A stretch of 64,000 nucleotides of DNA, from NCBI RefSeq assembly GCF_002379085.1, contig NZ_NBZW01000014.1, positions 1-64,000 of the forward strand, read 5' to 3'. This DNA comes from Polaromonas sp. AET17H-212 (GTDB lineage Bacteria; Pseudomonadota; Gammaproteobacteria; Burkholderiales; Burkholderiaceae_C). Numbering within the stretch: the first letter of the stretch is position 1; every line of letters begins with the position of its first letter. The translations under genes were made by a program, and so were the position numbers. Below the pieces are notes generated by a model. That model worked only from the letters and a program-made list of their open reading frames with translations, was not told where the DNA came from and did not search any database. Of the stretch, positions 33,811-42,628 are shown piece by piece.

Positions 33811-35061
33811 TCAGCCCAGCCACACGCCCAGCCAGACCGCAGCGATGACCAGCACCAGCCCCGGCACGATACGCGCCGCGTAGGCGGTACCGCCGGCGTG
33901 GAAGGCCACAACGGCCTTCATCAGCGCGTTGGTGCTCAGGCCGGCGAGGATGGGCCACAGCGCGGCGTCCGCCGGCAGCTTGCCGGCCGCGACCAGCGAG
34001 GCGACCGAGGCGGCGGTCGCATGGGCATCGACCAGACCGGTGACTGCGGCCGCCAGCAGGGTACCGCGTTCGCCCAGCCAGGCGCTGAGCGCTGCCGACA
34101 GCAGCAGCACGACGCTGACGATGGCGGCAAACGCCAGCGCGGTCTTGAGGTCGAAGGCCCGGCCCAGGTCCGGCTTGTCCGGATGGCCGGCCGCCGGTGC
34201 GCCGCGCGGAAAGAACAGCAGGCTGTAGGCGCAGGCCGCCAGACTGCCGAGAACCAGCGGCCACCTCAGCGGGTCCAGCAGTGCCGGCTGCACCGCCGCC
34301 ACCACGACCGCCAGCTGCACCATGGTGGCCAGGCTGGAGAGCACCGCACCGGCGATGGCCCCGTCCGCCTGGGGGCCCGATCCGGCCGCGCGTGTGCCCA
34401 TGGCATGAATGGTGGCCGTGCTCGAGATGAAACCCGCCGCGAACCCGGCCAGCGGCAGGCCGTAACGCGGACCCAGTGCGCGCGTCGCCACGTAGCCCAG
34501 CGCGCTGACAGCCATCACCAGCACGACCAGCTGGGTGATGGCATGGGGATTGATGGCGCCGAAGGGGCCCAGGAAGCGGTCCGGGGCCAGCGGCAGGGCG
34601 ATCAGGGCCGCCGCTGAAAACAGCAGGGCGTCGTGCAGCTCGCGCTCGGTCAGCACGCTGCGCACGAAATGGTGAAGGCGGTTGCGTGCCGCCAGCAGCG
34701 CCGCCAGCGCCGCGCCCACACCGGCTGCCAGGGCCGGGTTGCGCATCGCCAGCCCGCCCAGCAGGCAAGTCAGCAGCAGGGCGATCTCGGTGGTCATGCC
34801 CGGGTCTTTTTCCCGGGTGCGCTGGTAGGCCACGACGGCCAGTGCGCCTGTGACCAGGGCGACCACCCCCAGCAACAGGCCGCCGCCCAGCAACACCCCG
34901 ACGGCGCCCAGCACCGAGGTCACTGCAAAAGTGCGTATGCCGGCCGCGCCGCGCGTCGGCCCGCTGCCTTTGCGGCGTTCGCGCTCAGCGCCGACCAGCA
35001 GGCCAATGCCCAACGCCACGCTGAGGCCCAGCAGGGTGGAAAAATCAGGCAAGGACGGCAT
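33811..35061 (-). CDS. MgtC/SapB and DUF4010 family membrane protein
   Basis: 416-residue membrane protein with about 11-12 hydrophobic segments. Its N-terminal third has the MgtC/SapB motifs LGIGLLVGAERERRKG and GIRTFAVTSVLGAVG; the rest is the DUF4010 domain with FAAGFISSTATIHAMG and GLVDAHATAASVASL. Function is not established for this fused class; MgtC itself is linked to Mg2+ and ATP homeostasis. Stands near metal-related genes. Confidence 0.85.
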   Translation of the reverse strand: MPSLPDFSTLLGLSVALGIGLLVGAERERRKGSGPTRGAAGIRTFAVTSVLGAVGVLLGGGLLLGVVALVTGALAVVAYQRTREKDPGMTTEIALLLTCLLGGLAMRNPALAAGVGAALAALLAARNRLHHFVRSVLTERELHDALLFSAAALIALPLAPDRFLGPFGAINPHAITQLVVLVMAVSALGYVATRALGPRYGLPLAGFAAGFISSTATIHAMGTRAAGSGPQADGAIAGAVLSSLATMVQLAVVVAAVQPALLDPLRWPLVLGSLAACAYSLLFFPRGAPAAGHPDKPDLGRAFDLKTALAFAAIVSVVLLLSAALSAWLGERGTLLAAAVTGLVDAHATAASVASLVAAGKLPADAALWPILAGLSTNALMKAVVAFHAGGTAYAARIVPGLVLVIAAVWLGVWLG

Positions 35062-35130
35062 GGCGGCAGTGTAAGGGCGCGCGTGCGCCCGGCTCTGCCG
35101 GAAACGCGGAGAGGGTTGCGGGCAGACCCA

Positions 35131-35289
35131 TCAAGCAGAGGCAGCCAACCGCGCCTTGCGCAGCCGCAGCGTGTTGCCGATGGCGGACACCGCGCTCAGG
35201 CTCATCGGCAGGGCTGCGATCGCCGGCGACAGCAGCCGGCCGGTGAAGGGGTAGAGCAGGCCCGCGGCGCGTTCGCAGATCTCGGCCGC
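35131..35289 (-). pseudogene. Remnant of a heavy-metal P-type ATPase C-terminus
   Basis: A frame of about 52 codons without its own start encodes AAGLLYPFTGRLLSPAIAAL and MSLSAVSAIGNTLRLRKARL, which match the end of CopA-type copper ATPases (last two membrane helices and the SSVSVxxNALRLR tail). It ends in TGA at 35131-35133. Everything upstream is missing; SHOCT begins just beyond. Remaining neighbours (SHOCT, DUF302, Met-rich lipoprotein) fit a decayed copper locus. Confidence 0.72.
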
Positions 35290-35324
35290 GCTTCGCGGGA
35301 GGGGGTGGACAGCCGGATCGTGCT

Positions 35325-35579
35325 TCAGGCGGACCGGCTGCTGTCGCGATCGAGCAGGGCCTTGCGCTCTTCATACTCCGCCACGGTGATGTCGCCACTG
35401 GCCAGTCGCCTGCGCAACACCTCCTGCGGCGTTTCGCGCCGGTCACCTCCGCGGTCCATGTAACGGCCCTGGCCGGAAAGAAAAACCCCGACGAGAAGGA
35501 CCAGCAGAACCAACAGCCCCAGCCATCCCAGCCCATGCATGCCCATCATGTAGCCACTGCCGTCAAACAGGCTGTACAT
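35325..35579 (-). CDS. SHOCT domain membrane protein
   Basis: 84-residue protein with one N-terminal transmembrane helix (LGLLVLLVLLVGVFLSG) and a C-terminal SHOCT domain (TPQEVLRRRLASGDITVAEY...). SHOCT modules occur in many small membrane proteins, often beside heavy-metal genes. A weak AGAAGG lies upstream of the ATG. Followed on the same strand by a CopA remnant, preceded by DUF302. Confidence 0.85.
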   Translation of the reverse strand: MYSLFDGSGYMMGMHGLGWLGLLVLLVLLVGVFLSGQGRYMDRGGDRRETPQEVLRRRLASGDITVAEYEERKALLDRDSSRSA

Positions 35580-35591
35580 GCGCTGACCTTC

Positions 35592-36053
35592 TCAGGTTTT
35601 CGCGGCGCCGCCGGGTGCCGCCATCAGCGCCGAGCGGACCCGCTGGAGGCGGCTGCGCACCTCGTCGGCCACCCGGGCCACCTCGGGGTCGTCGGTCATC
35701 TGCATCACTGCCACCGGGTCCATGAAGCCCACGGTGAAGCTGCCGTCGTCATCTTCACGCACGATCACGTTGCAGGGAAGCAGCAGCCCGATGTCGGGCT
35801 GGGCCGTCAGGGCGCGATGCGCCAGCGGCGGATTGCAGGCACCCAGGATGCGGTAGGGCCGCACATCGACGCCCAGCTTGGTTTTCATGGTCGCCTGCAC
35901 GTCGATGTCGGTCAGCACGCCGAAGCCTTCGGCCTTGAGAGCCTCGGTCGCACGGGTCACCACATGGGCAAAGCTATTGTCGTCCGGTTTGCAATAAAAG
36001 CCGTAAGCGGCGCCGGCGGAGGACGCGGCGGAGGACGTGGTGCTGGGGGTCAT
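35592..36053 (-). CDS. DUF302 family protein
   Basis: 153-residue protein. The conserved DUF302 features are present: [25 protein letters not shown] split around [25 protein letters not shown] and [13 protein letters not shown]. The N-terminal ~20 residues are Ser/Ala-rich without an obvious signal. Function unknown; often found with copper or mercury genes. 8 bp from the following Met-rich lipoprotein gene, same strand, so probably one transcript. Confidence 0.9.
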   Translation of the reverse strand: MTPSTTSSAASSAGAAYGFYCKPDDNSFAHVVTRATEALKAEGFGVLTDIDVQATMKTKLGVDVRPYRILGACNPPLAHRALTAQPDIGLLLPCNVIVREDDDGSFTVGFMDPVAVMQMTDDPEVARVADEVRSRLQRVRSALMAAPGGAAKT

Positions 36054-36061
36054 GGTTTCTT

Positions 36062-36499
36062 TCAGGGTTTGGCCGGCGGCGGGGGCAGCCGGTCCATCAT
36101 CATCTGCATCATGGACTGCATCATCTCCATGCGTTTTTCCATCCATTGCTGGCGTGCCGCCGGGTCGCCGGCCATGGGGCCCGGGCCGGGACCCATCATG
36201 CCTCCCATGGCGCCGGGACCCATGCCACCCATCATGCCCATGCCTTCCTGCATGAGTTTTTGCTGCTCGGCCATCAGGGCATTGCGCTCCTCGGGCGTCC
36301 TGGCGCGCGACACTCTGTCATGCATGGCACGCATGGCCATCATGTGGTCGTCCATGCGCGCCATGGGGCTGCCGGGACCGGCCATGGGCATGGCTTGGCC
36401 CGTTGCTGAAGCCATGTGACCGTAGCGTGTTTGGGCGCAACCGGTCAAGCCCAATGCAGCGGTGACTGCGATGATCGAAACCAGACGAAATGACATCAT
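36062..36499 (-). CDS. Met-rich lipoprotein, paralogue 1
   Basis: 145-residue protein with a lipoprotein signal ending in LTGC and a very Met-rich body, including [18 protein letters not shown] and [13 protein letters not shown]. Periplasmic or outer-membrane location; Met clusters of this kind can bind Cu(I) or Ag(I). The first of two adjacent ATGs (36499) follows GGAG. A paralogue of the same layout lies at 62291-62713. Specific function unknown. Confidence 0.75.
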   Translation of the reverse strand: MMSFRLVSIIAVTAALGLTGCAQTRYGHMASATGQAMPMAGPGSPMARMDDHMMAMRAMHDRVSRARTPEERNALMAEQQKLMQEGMGMMGGMGPGAMGGMMGPGPGPMAGDPAARQQWMEKRMEMMQSMMQMMMDRLPPPPAKP

Positions 36500-36623
36500 G
36501 GCGAACTCCAGAAGGTGAGCTGCAAGTCTATTGAATCTGGTCATTTTTTGGCAATTCCCCTGCGCGCTTCCATGATCTATGTCAACGGGAAGCGGGAAGC
36601 TCTCCCGGACCCTGGCCGGGCTT

Positions 36624-37418
36624 CTAGACCGCCACGGTGTAATTCAGGGTCATGCGCCCACCGTCGACCACCACGATCTCGCCGGTGATGTAACTCGCCG
36701 CATCGCTGGCCAGGTAGGCCACGGTGTCGGCGATCTCTGAGGGTTGGCCCAGGCGTTTCATCGGCGTGCGGCTCATGATGCGGGCCGTGGCCTCGGGGCT
36801 GGTCAGCACCGCTTTGGCGGCCAGCTCGGTGGCAATGGTGCCGGGCGCGACCGCGTTCACGCGTACACCCTTGTCGGCCAGCGCCAGCGCCATCACGCGG
36901 GTGAGCTGGTTGATGCCACCCTTGCTGACGTTGTAGCTGGCAATGGTCGGAATGGTCAGCACGGCGTTGACCGAACTCATGTTGATGATGCTGCCCTTGC
37001 CCGCGCCGGCCATCACGCGCGCCACGGCCTGGCCCACCAGGAACGAGCCCTTGAGGTTGATGCGCAGCACGGCGTCGAAGTCGGCCTCGGTGACCTCCAG
37101 AAAATCGGCGGCCCTGAAAATACCGGCGTTGTTGACCAGCACGTCGATGCGGCCGTGCGCGGCCATGGTTTGTGCCACCAGCGCGTCGACCTGGGCCTTG
37201 TCGCCGACGTCGCAGTGCACGTACAGGCCGCCGAGTTCGCTGGCCAGTGCCGCGCCGCGGCTGTTGTCAATGTCGGCAATGACGACCTGGGCTCCCTCGC
37301 GCGCAAAGCGCCGTATGCAGGCCTCGCCGATGCCCTGGGCGCCGCCCGTGACCAGGCAGACGCGGCCCGACAGCCCGAATGAAATGCCTGCGGAAGATGT
37401 GGGTGAAAGTGTGCTCAT
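36624..37418 (-). CDS. SDR family oxidoreductase
   Basis: 264-residue NAD(P)-dependent short-chain dehydrogenase. It has VTGGAQGIGEACIRRFA (nucleotide loop), VNNAGIFRAADF, catalytic Ser in INMSSVN, and YNVSKGG (YxxxK). Similar to sugar 1-dehydrogenases. Its start overlaps the end of the KDPGal aldolase gene as ATGA, making it the last gene of the galactonate-type operon, so oxidation of galactose or fucose at C1 is plausible. Confidence 0.88.
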   Translation of the reverse strand: MSTLSPTSSAGISFGLSGRVCLVTGGAQGIGEACIRRFAREGAQVVIADIDNSRGAALASELGGLYVHCDVGDKAQVDALVAQTMAAHGRIDVLVNNAGIFRAADFLEVTEADFDAVLRINLKGSFLVGQAVARVMAGAGKGSIINMSSVNAVLTIPTIASYNVSKGGINQLTRVMALALADKGVRVNAVAPGTIATELAAKAVLTSPEATARIMSRTPMKRLGQPSEIADTVAYLASDAASYITGEIVVVDGGRMTLNYTVAV

Positions 37419-38053
37419 GCCGCGATATTACCAGCGCAGGCAGCTATGAATTTGGTAGCGTTTTCAGCAACTTCCGCGGCCGCCATGCCGGGCTTGTAGA
37501 GCGCCGAGCCGATGCCGAAGCCGCTGGCGCCGGCCGCGAAATAAGCCGCCATGTTGTCCGGCGTGATGCCGCCCACCGGCAACACCCGGGTGGCGGCCGG
37601 CAACACGGCGCGCAGCGCTTTCAGCACGGCGGGGGTGATCATCTCCGCCGGGAAAATTTTCAGGCCGGTGGCGCCGCACTCCAGCGCGGCAAAGGCTTCG
37701 CTGGCCGTCATCACGCCGGGCAGGCAGACCAGGCCCAGCCGCACGGCTTCGCGCACGACGGCCGGGTTGAAGTTGGGCGACACGATGAGCTGGCCGCCCG
37801 CCGCCTGCACATTACGAACATCCTCCACGCTCAGCACCGTGCCGGCGCCGACCAGGGCCTGGGGACAGGCGGCGGCCAGGGCCGCAATGCTGTCGAGCGG
37901 TTGCGGAGAATTGAGCGGGACCTCGATCAGCGTCCAGCCGGTGGACAGCAGCGCCTGGCCCACCGGCACGGCCTCGGCGGGACGCAGGCCGCGCAGGATG
38001 GCGACCAGCGGCAGGGTCTGCAGGGCGGCGGCAAATTTTGGGGAAGCGTTCAT
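37415..38053 (-). CDS. dgoA: 2-dehydro-3-deoxy-6-phosphogalactonate aldolase
   Basis: Splits KDPGal to pyruvate and glyceraldehyde-3-phosphate, last step of the DeLey-Doudoroff galactonate route. The 212-residue sequence has IEVPLNSPQPL (Glu), ATGLKIFPAEM (Schiff-base Lys) and VLPVGGITPDNM. It differs from Eda by the longer, N-terminally distinct LPLVAILRGLRPAE. The last codons contain a 17-bp palindrome read as A-T-K-F-I-A. Operon with dgoK (12-bp gap) and SDR (4-bp overlap). Confidence 0.93.
   Translation of the reverse strand: MNASPKFAAALQTLPLVAILRGLRPAEAVPVGQALLSTGWTLIEVPLNSPQPLDSIAALAAACPQALVGAGTVLSVEDVRNVQAAGGQLIVSPNFNPAVVREAVRLGLVCLPGVMTASEAFAALECGATGLKIFPAEMITPAVLKALRAVLPAATRVLPVGGITPDNMAAYFAAGASGFGIGSALYKPGMAAAEVAENATKFIAACAGNIAA
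37443..37459. repeat. 17-bp palindrome inside dgoA
   Basis: GCTAT-GAATTTG-GTAGC (reverse of the coding strand, GCTAC-CAAATTC-ATAGC), read in frame as A-T-K-F-I-A-like codons near the C-terminus. Confidence 0.7.
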
Positions 38054-38065
38054 GGGGTCATGGGT

Positions 38066-38968
38066 TCATGGAAGAGAGGGGGCAGGCAAGGTGTCGGCAA
38101 TGGCACGCAGGCCGCGCCAGGTGGCACTGGCGCCCACGCGACTGACCGTCACGCCCAGCTGCGCCAGCGCCTGTTCATAACGCGCGGTCAGCGCCTCTGC
38201 ACCCATGAGCACCACTGCATCGCCGCGCTGCAGGTTCTGGGCTTTGAGTTCTTCGCCGATGACCAGCCCCGACAGGTAGCTGGGCAGGGCCTCAGGCGCC
38301 ATGCGCTGGAACAGCGACAGCGTGCGCGTGCTGAAGGCCGTGTGCAGCAGGCCGGGGCCGGCCAGCGCGCGGGTCACGCCTTGCCCGAAGGCGGCTGTGT
38401 CAGCCGGCGGCTCCTCCGCAGGCAGTGTGCGCGCCAGAATCGAGTGCTGGCGCAGCAGGGCGTAAAACTCGCCGGTCATCCAGGTCGAAAAGTCCGTGAT
38501 GCGGCCGCCGGCGACCGTGACCCATTTGCTGTGGGTCCCCGGCAGCACCAGGCGCGCATCGGTGAGGCCCAGCAGCAGCAGGGCACCGACGATCTGCGTT
38601 TCCTCGCCGCGCATGACATCGGGAACGCCGTTGGTGCCGATGCTGAGGCCGGGCACGATGGCGATGCGGCCCGGCTCCAGCCATTCAAGCCGGGCGGCAA
38701 TGTCGCTGAAGCCGGCTGGACAGGCGCAGTAGGGCGCTTCCCGCCAGCCCTGCTGGCTGCCGGCCATGCCCGAGATCAGGCACAAGGTGCCGGCCGTCAT
38801 CCAGTCGCCAAACGCGTTGTCAAAAACCGCCGGAAAGTCGCCTGCCGCCACGCTGAGGATGCCGCGCGCCAGGGCGCGTTCTGCCAGCACCTGGCCCTCG
38901 GGCCCGACCAGCGCCCCGCGCAGCGACGAGGTGCCCCAGTCGACCGCCAGCAACCGGCGGCCGTTCAT
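38066..38968 (-). CDS. dgoK: 2-dehydro-3-deoxygalactonokinase
   Basis: Phosphorylates KDGal at C6 for the following aldolase, 300 residues. N-terminal LLAVDWGTSSLRGALVG is the phosphate loop of this kinase family, with LPGTHSKWV and MTGEFYALLRQHS as further signatures. Placed between DgoA and the DenD-like gene, all on one strand. Confidence 0.93.
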   Translation of the reverse strand: MNGRRLLAVDWGTSSLRGALVGPEGQVLAERALARGILSVAAGDFPAVFDNAFGDWMTAGTLCLISGMAGSQQGWREAPYCACPAGFSDIAARLEWLEPGRIAIVPGLSIGTNGVPDVMRGEETQIVGALLLLGLTDARLVLPGTHSKWVTVAGGRITDFSTWMTGEFYALLRQHSILARTLPAEEPPADTAAFGQGVTRALAGPGLLHTAFSTRTLSLFQRMAPEALPSYLSGLVIGEELKAQNLQRGDAVVLMGAEALTARYEQALAQLGVTVSRVGASATWRGLRAIADTLPAPSLP

Positions 38969-39015
38969 ACGGGCTGGGTGCAGGGCGCGGCGTCAGGCCT
39001 GCCGGTGCGCATGGT

Positions 39016-40017
39016 TCAGGACATGCCCAGCAGGGCACCGGCCGGGTAGGCGGGGCTGCGGCAATCCTCGATGTACTGTTCAATGATGGCCTTGAAGGAC
39101 GCATCGGGCTTCAGGCCCAGCGCATGCGCCCGATCGGCGCTGGCACCGCGTGCCCAGTTGGCCACGATGCCGGCGATGCGTTCGTCGCGCTCGAAGCGCA
39201 CCCGCCGGCGGACCGCGGGGCCGGCGACCTCTTCCAGGGCCTGCAGCATCTCGCCGACGCTGACATTCAGACCAGGCAGGTTCAGTGCCAGGCGACCGCC
39301 CATGGCTTGCTGGCTGGCCTCGAACACGGTGATCAGGCCGTGCACCGTGTTCGACGGCGAGGACACCGGGTGTGTGACGCTGGCATCCACCGGGCAGGTG
39401 GTTTCCTCGCCGGCCAGGGGTTCGCGGATGATGCCGCTGAAAAACGAGGACGCCGCGCCGTTGGGTTTGCCTGGGCGCACGGTGACCGTCATCAGGCGCG
39501 CCGAGCGGCCATCGACAAAACCCTTGCGGGTGTAGTCGGCAATCAGGTGTTCACACACCAGCTTGTGCATGCCGTAGGAGGTCTGCGGCGACGGCAGCGT
39601 GTGGTCGCTCACGAGGTCGGGCAGCGGGTTGGATGCGTCCGGGCCGAAGACCGCCACCGAACTGGCGAACACCAGCCGCGGGGCATTACCGGCCTTTCGC
39701 AGGCCGTCGAGCAGAAGGCGGGTGCTGTCGAGGTTGGAGCGCAGGCCCAGGTCGAAGTCGAGCTCGCACTCGCCTGACACGGCCGAGGCCAGGTGGAACA
39801 CGGCGTCGAAGCCGCTGGCAAACAGCTCGGCCTGATTGAGCAGCGGGCCGGTGTGCACCCGCACCCGCTTGTCGGCCGCCAGATCGGCGGGTGGTGCAAA
39901 CATGTCGGCAATGTGCAGTTCGTCAATGGTCTGGCCGTCGAGCCGGTCTTTCTTGAGAATGGTGCGGGCCAGCCTGGCGCCGACAAAGCCGGCGCCCCCT
40001 GTGATGAGTAATTTCAT
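39016..40017 (-). CDS. DenD-like NAD-dependent dehydrogenase/epimerase
   Basis: 333-residue extended SDR. The N-terminus MKLLITGGAGFVGARL binds NAD, and the catalytic region includes SYGMHKLVCEHL (YxxxK) and SSVAVFGPD. The overall pattern matches D-erythronate dehydrogenase (DenD). The erythronate partners (OtnK, OtnC) are absent here, so another aldonic or uronic acid may be the substrate. 15 bp downstream of the dehydratase gene. Confidence 0.8.
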   Translation of the reverse strand: MKLLITGGAGFVGARLARTILKKDRLDGQTIDELHIADMFAPPADLAADKRVRVHTGPLLNQAELFASGFDAVFHLASAVSGECELDFDLGLRSNLDSTRLLLDGLRKAGNAPRLVFASSVAVFGPDASNPLPDLVSDHTLPSPQTSYGMHKLVCEHLIADYTRKGFVDGRSARLMTVTVRPGKPNGAASSFFSGIIREPLAGEETTCPVDASVTHPVSSPSNTVHGLITVFEASQQAMGGRLALNLPGLNVSVGEMLQALEEVAGPAVRRRVRFERDERIAGIVANWARGASADRAHALGLKPDASFKAIIEQYIEDCRSPAYPAGALLGMS

Positions 40018-40032
40018 GTCAAGCCTTGTAAA

Positions 40033-41775
40033 TCAGTGGTTGTCGCGCGGCACGAAGGAGCCGCGTTTGCCGACCAGGAAGTCCAGGTCCACGCCCTCGT
40101 CGGCCTGCAGCACATGGTCGACATACAGCTTCCAGTAACCCGAGGACAGCGGCGGCGGCGGTGCGGTCCATCCGGCCAGGCGGCGCGCTAGCTCCTCGTC
40201 GCTGATGTGCAGATGCAGCTTGCGCAGCGGCACGTTGAGCTCGATCAGGTCGCCGTTCTGCACAATCGCCAGCGGGCCGCCGGCGGCCGCTTCCGGCGCG
40301 GTGTGCAGCACCACGGTGCCGTAGGCGGTGCCGCTCATGCGGGCGTCGCTGATGCGCACCATGTCGGTGATGCCCTTGCGCAGCACCTTGGGCGGCAGCG
40401 GCATGTTGCCGACCTCGGCCATGCCGGGGTAACCTTTCGGGCCGCAGTTTTTCAGCACCATGACACAGGTCTCGTCGATGTCGAGGTCCTCGTCGTCGAT
40501 GCGTGCGTGGAAGTCCTCGATGTTTTCAAACACCACCGCGCGCCCGGTGTGCACCATCAGCGCGGGCGTCGCCGCACTCGGCTTGATGACCGCGCCGCGC
40601 GGCGACAGGTTGCCGCGCAGCACGGCAATGCCGGCCTTGTCCTTGAACGGCGTGGCCAGCGGCATGATCACTTCGGTGTTGTAGTTTTGCGCGTCGGCGA
40701 TGTTGGCGCCTATGGTTTGCCCGTTGGCGGTGATGGCGCCCAGGTGCAGGTGCTGCGCAATTTCCTTCATCACCACCGGCAGGCCGCCGGCGTAACAGAA
40801 GTCTTCCATCAGGAACTTGCCGGAAGGCTGCAGGTTGACCAGGCAGGGCAACTCACTCGCCAGGCGGTCAAAGTCGTCCACCGTGAGTTTCACGCCGATG
40901 CGGCCGGCCATCGCAATCAGGTGGATCACCGCGTTGGTGGAGCCGCCAATTGCAGCCAAGGTCTTGATGGCGTTTTCGAAGGCCTCGCGGGTCAGGATTT
41001 TCGAGAGTGTCAGATCCTCATGCACCATCTCGACCGCGCGGCGCCCGGCCATGCGCGCCAGCACATTGCGCCGGCCATCGACGGCCGGGTAGGCCGCGTT
41101 GCCCGGCAGGCCGATGCCCAGCGCCTCGACCATGCTGGCCATGGTGCTGGCCGTTCCCATGGTCATGCAGTGGCCGTGGCTGCGGTGCATGCAGCTTTCA
41201 GCTTCAAAAAAGTCGGCGAGCTTGAGTGTGCCCGCGCGCACCTGCTCGCTCATGCTCCAGACACCGGTGCCCGAGCCGAGCTCCTGGCCGCGCCATTTGC
41301 CGCTGAGCATGGGGCCGCCGCTGACGCCCACGGTCGGCAGGTCCACGCTGGCCGCACCCATGACCAGCGAAGGCGTGGTCTTGTCGCAGCCCATCAAGAG
41401 CACCACGCCGTCGATCGGGTTGCCGCGAATGCTTTCCTCCACGTCCATGCTGGCGAGGTTGCGGTACAGCATGGCGGTCGGGCGCAGCAGGGTTTCGCCG
41501 AGCGACATGACGGGGAACTCGAGCGGGAAGCCGCCGGCCTCGTACACGCCGATCTTCACCTGCTCGGCAATCGTGCGGAAATGGGAATTGCAGGGCGTCA
41601 GTTCGCTGAAGGTGTTGCAGATGCCGATGACGGGCCTGCCGTCGAACTGGTCATGCGGCACACCCTTGCCCTTGACCCAGCTGCGGTAGGCGAAACCGTC
41701 GCGGTCCTGGCGGCCAAACCATTGCTGGCTGCGTAGCTCTTCGGGTTTCTTCCGGGGGGTCTTGGGGTCGGTCAT
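40033..41775 (-). CDS. IlvD/Edd family sugar-acid dehydratase
   Basis: 580-residue [Fe-S] dehydratase like L-arabonate/D-fuconate dehydratase of rhizobia (579 residues). Cluster cysteines are in ELTPCNSHF, VLLMGCDKTTPS and AESCMHRSHGHC; SDARMSGTAYGTVVLHTAPEA marks the C-terminal domain. First gene of the reverse operon, divergent from the FadR-type regulator, with an operator between. In this operon it probably makes KDGal or KDA-type acids from galactonate, arabonate or fuconate. Confidence 0.88.
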   Translation of the reverse strand: MTDPKTPRKKPEELRSQQWFGRQDRDGFAYRSWVKGKGVPHDQFDGRPVIGICNTFSELTPCNSHFRTIAEQVKIGVYEAGGFPLEFPVMSLGETLLRPTAMLYRNLASMDVEESIRGNPIDGVVLLMGCDKTTPSLVMGAASVDLPTVGVSGGPMLSGKWRGQELGSGTGVWSMSEQVRAGTLKLADFFEAESCMHRSHGHCMTMGTASTMASMVEALGIGLPGNAAYPAVDGRRNVLARMAGRRAVEMVHEDLTLSKILTREAFENAIKTLAAIGGSTNAVIHLIAMAGRIGVKLTVDDFDRLASELPCLVNLQPSGKFLMEDFCYAGGLPVVMKEIAQHLHLGAITANGQTIGANIADAQNYNTEVIMPLATPFKDKAGIAVLRGNLSPRGAVIKPSAATPALMVHTGRAVVFENIEDFHARIDDEDLDIDETCVMVLKNCGPKGYPGMAEVGNMPLPPKVLRKGITDMVRISDARMSGTAYGTVVLHTAPEAAAGGPLAIVQNGDLIELNVPLRKLHLHISDEELARRLAGWTAPPPPLSSGYWKLYVDHVLQADEGVDLDFLVGKRGSFVPRDNH

Positions 41776-41805
41776 AGGGAAAATCCTTAATTGATAAACA
41801 TATTA

Positions 41806-41816
41806 TCGTCATACCA
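41806..41816. promoter_or_regulatory. FadR-type operator in the divergent gap
   Basis: TCGTCATACCA fits the FadR-subfamily GntR consensus TnGTnnnACnA on the plus strand; the reverse, TGGTATGACGA, fits as well. It lies in the 82-bp gap between the dehydratase and the regulator, so it may govern both directions. Confidence 0.55.
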
Positions 41817-41857
41817 TTGCGCCGCGAATCCTAGTAATAACCATTAAACAGGCGGCA

Positions 41858-42601
41858 ATGATCAAAAACGTTCACGGCAATACGGTTGACCACCTTGGCG
41901 AAGCCATTGTTGCGGGCCGGTATGCCGTGGGCGCGTCGATTCCGCCCGAGCCGGTGTTGTGCCAGGAACTCGGTGTCAGCCGCACGGTGGTGCGCGAGGC
42001 GGTCAAATCACTGATCGCCAAGGGCCTGATGACCACCGGGCCCAAGGTGGGCACCCGCGTGTTGTCGGAGGACCACTGGAACTGGTTCGACCCCGACGTC
42101 ATCATCTGGCAGTCCAAGGCGGGTCTCACCCCTGAATTCTTGCGCGACCTGCAGGACCTGCGCCGCGTGGTGGAGCCGGCCGCGATGCGTCTGGCGGCGG
42201 AGCGCGCCACGGCGCAGGACATTGCCGAGGTCGAGGCCGCTTACGCCGGCATGAAACATGCGGTCGAGGAAGGCGGCGACTATGTCACGCACGACCTGCG
42301 TTTCCACCAGGGCCTGCTACGCGCCAGCCGCAACCGCATGCTGGTGCAGATGAGCAAGGCGCTGGGGGCGCTGCTGCGCACCAGCTTTGAAATTTCCACA
42401 CGTCGCAAGGACGGCCCGAGCCACTCCCTGCCGCTGCACCGTGCCGTGCTGGACGCGGTGATCGCCCACCAGCCCGACGAGGCCGAGCGCGCGATCCGCG
42501 TGCTGATCGACGGCGCCAAGGAAGACATTGAAGAGGTGCTGGCCTCGCGCCGCCGCCTGCCCGTCCTGAGCAGCCCCGCACGGCAACTCAAGGCGGCCTG
42601 A
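41858..42601 (+). CDS. FadR-family GntR regulator
   Basis: 247-residue regulator. The N-terminal winged helix has IPPEPVLCQELGVSRTVVREAVKSL shown by key part LGVSRTVVREAVKSL; the C-terminal FCD domain (from about 90) carries metal-binding-type residues in HDLRFHQGLLRASRN and LHRAVLDAVIAHQPDEA. It probably senses a sugar acid, as DgoR does, and controls both the catabolic operon and the TRAP transporter. Confidence 0.9.
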   Translation: MIKNVHGNTVDHLGEAIVAGRYAVGASIPPEPVLCQELGVSRTVVREAVKSLIAKGLMTTGPKVGTRVLSEDHWNWFDPDVIIWQSKAGLTPEFLRDLQDLRRVVEPAAMRLAAERATAQDIAEVEAAYAGMKHAVEEGGDYVTHDLRFHQGLLRASRNRMLVQMSKALGALLRTSFEISTRRKDGPSHSLPLHRAVLDAVIAHQPDEAERAIRVLIDGAKEDIEEVLASRRRLPVLSSPARQLKAA

Positions 42602-42628
42602 GCCATCCCATCAAACAACAGGCGAAAG

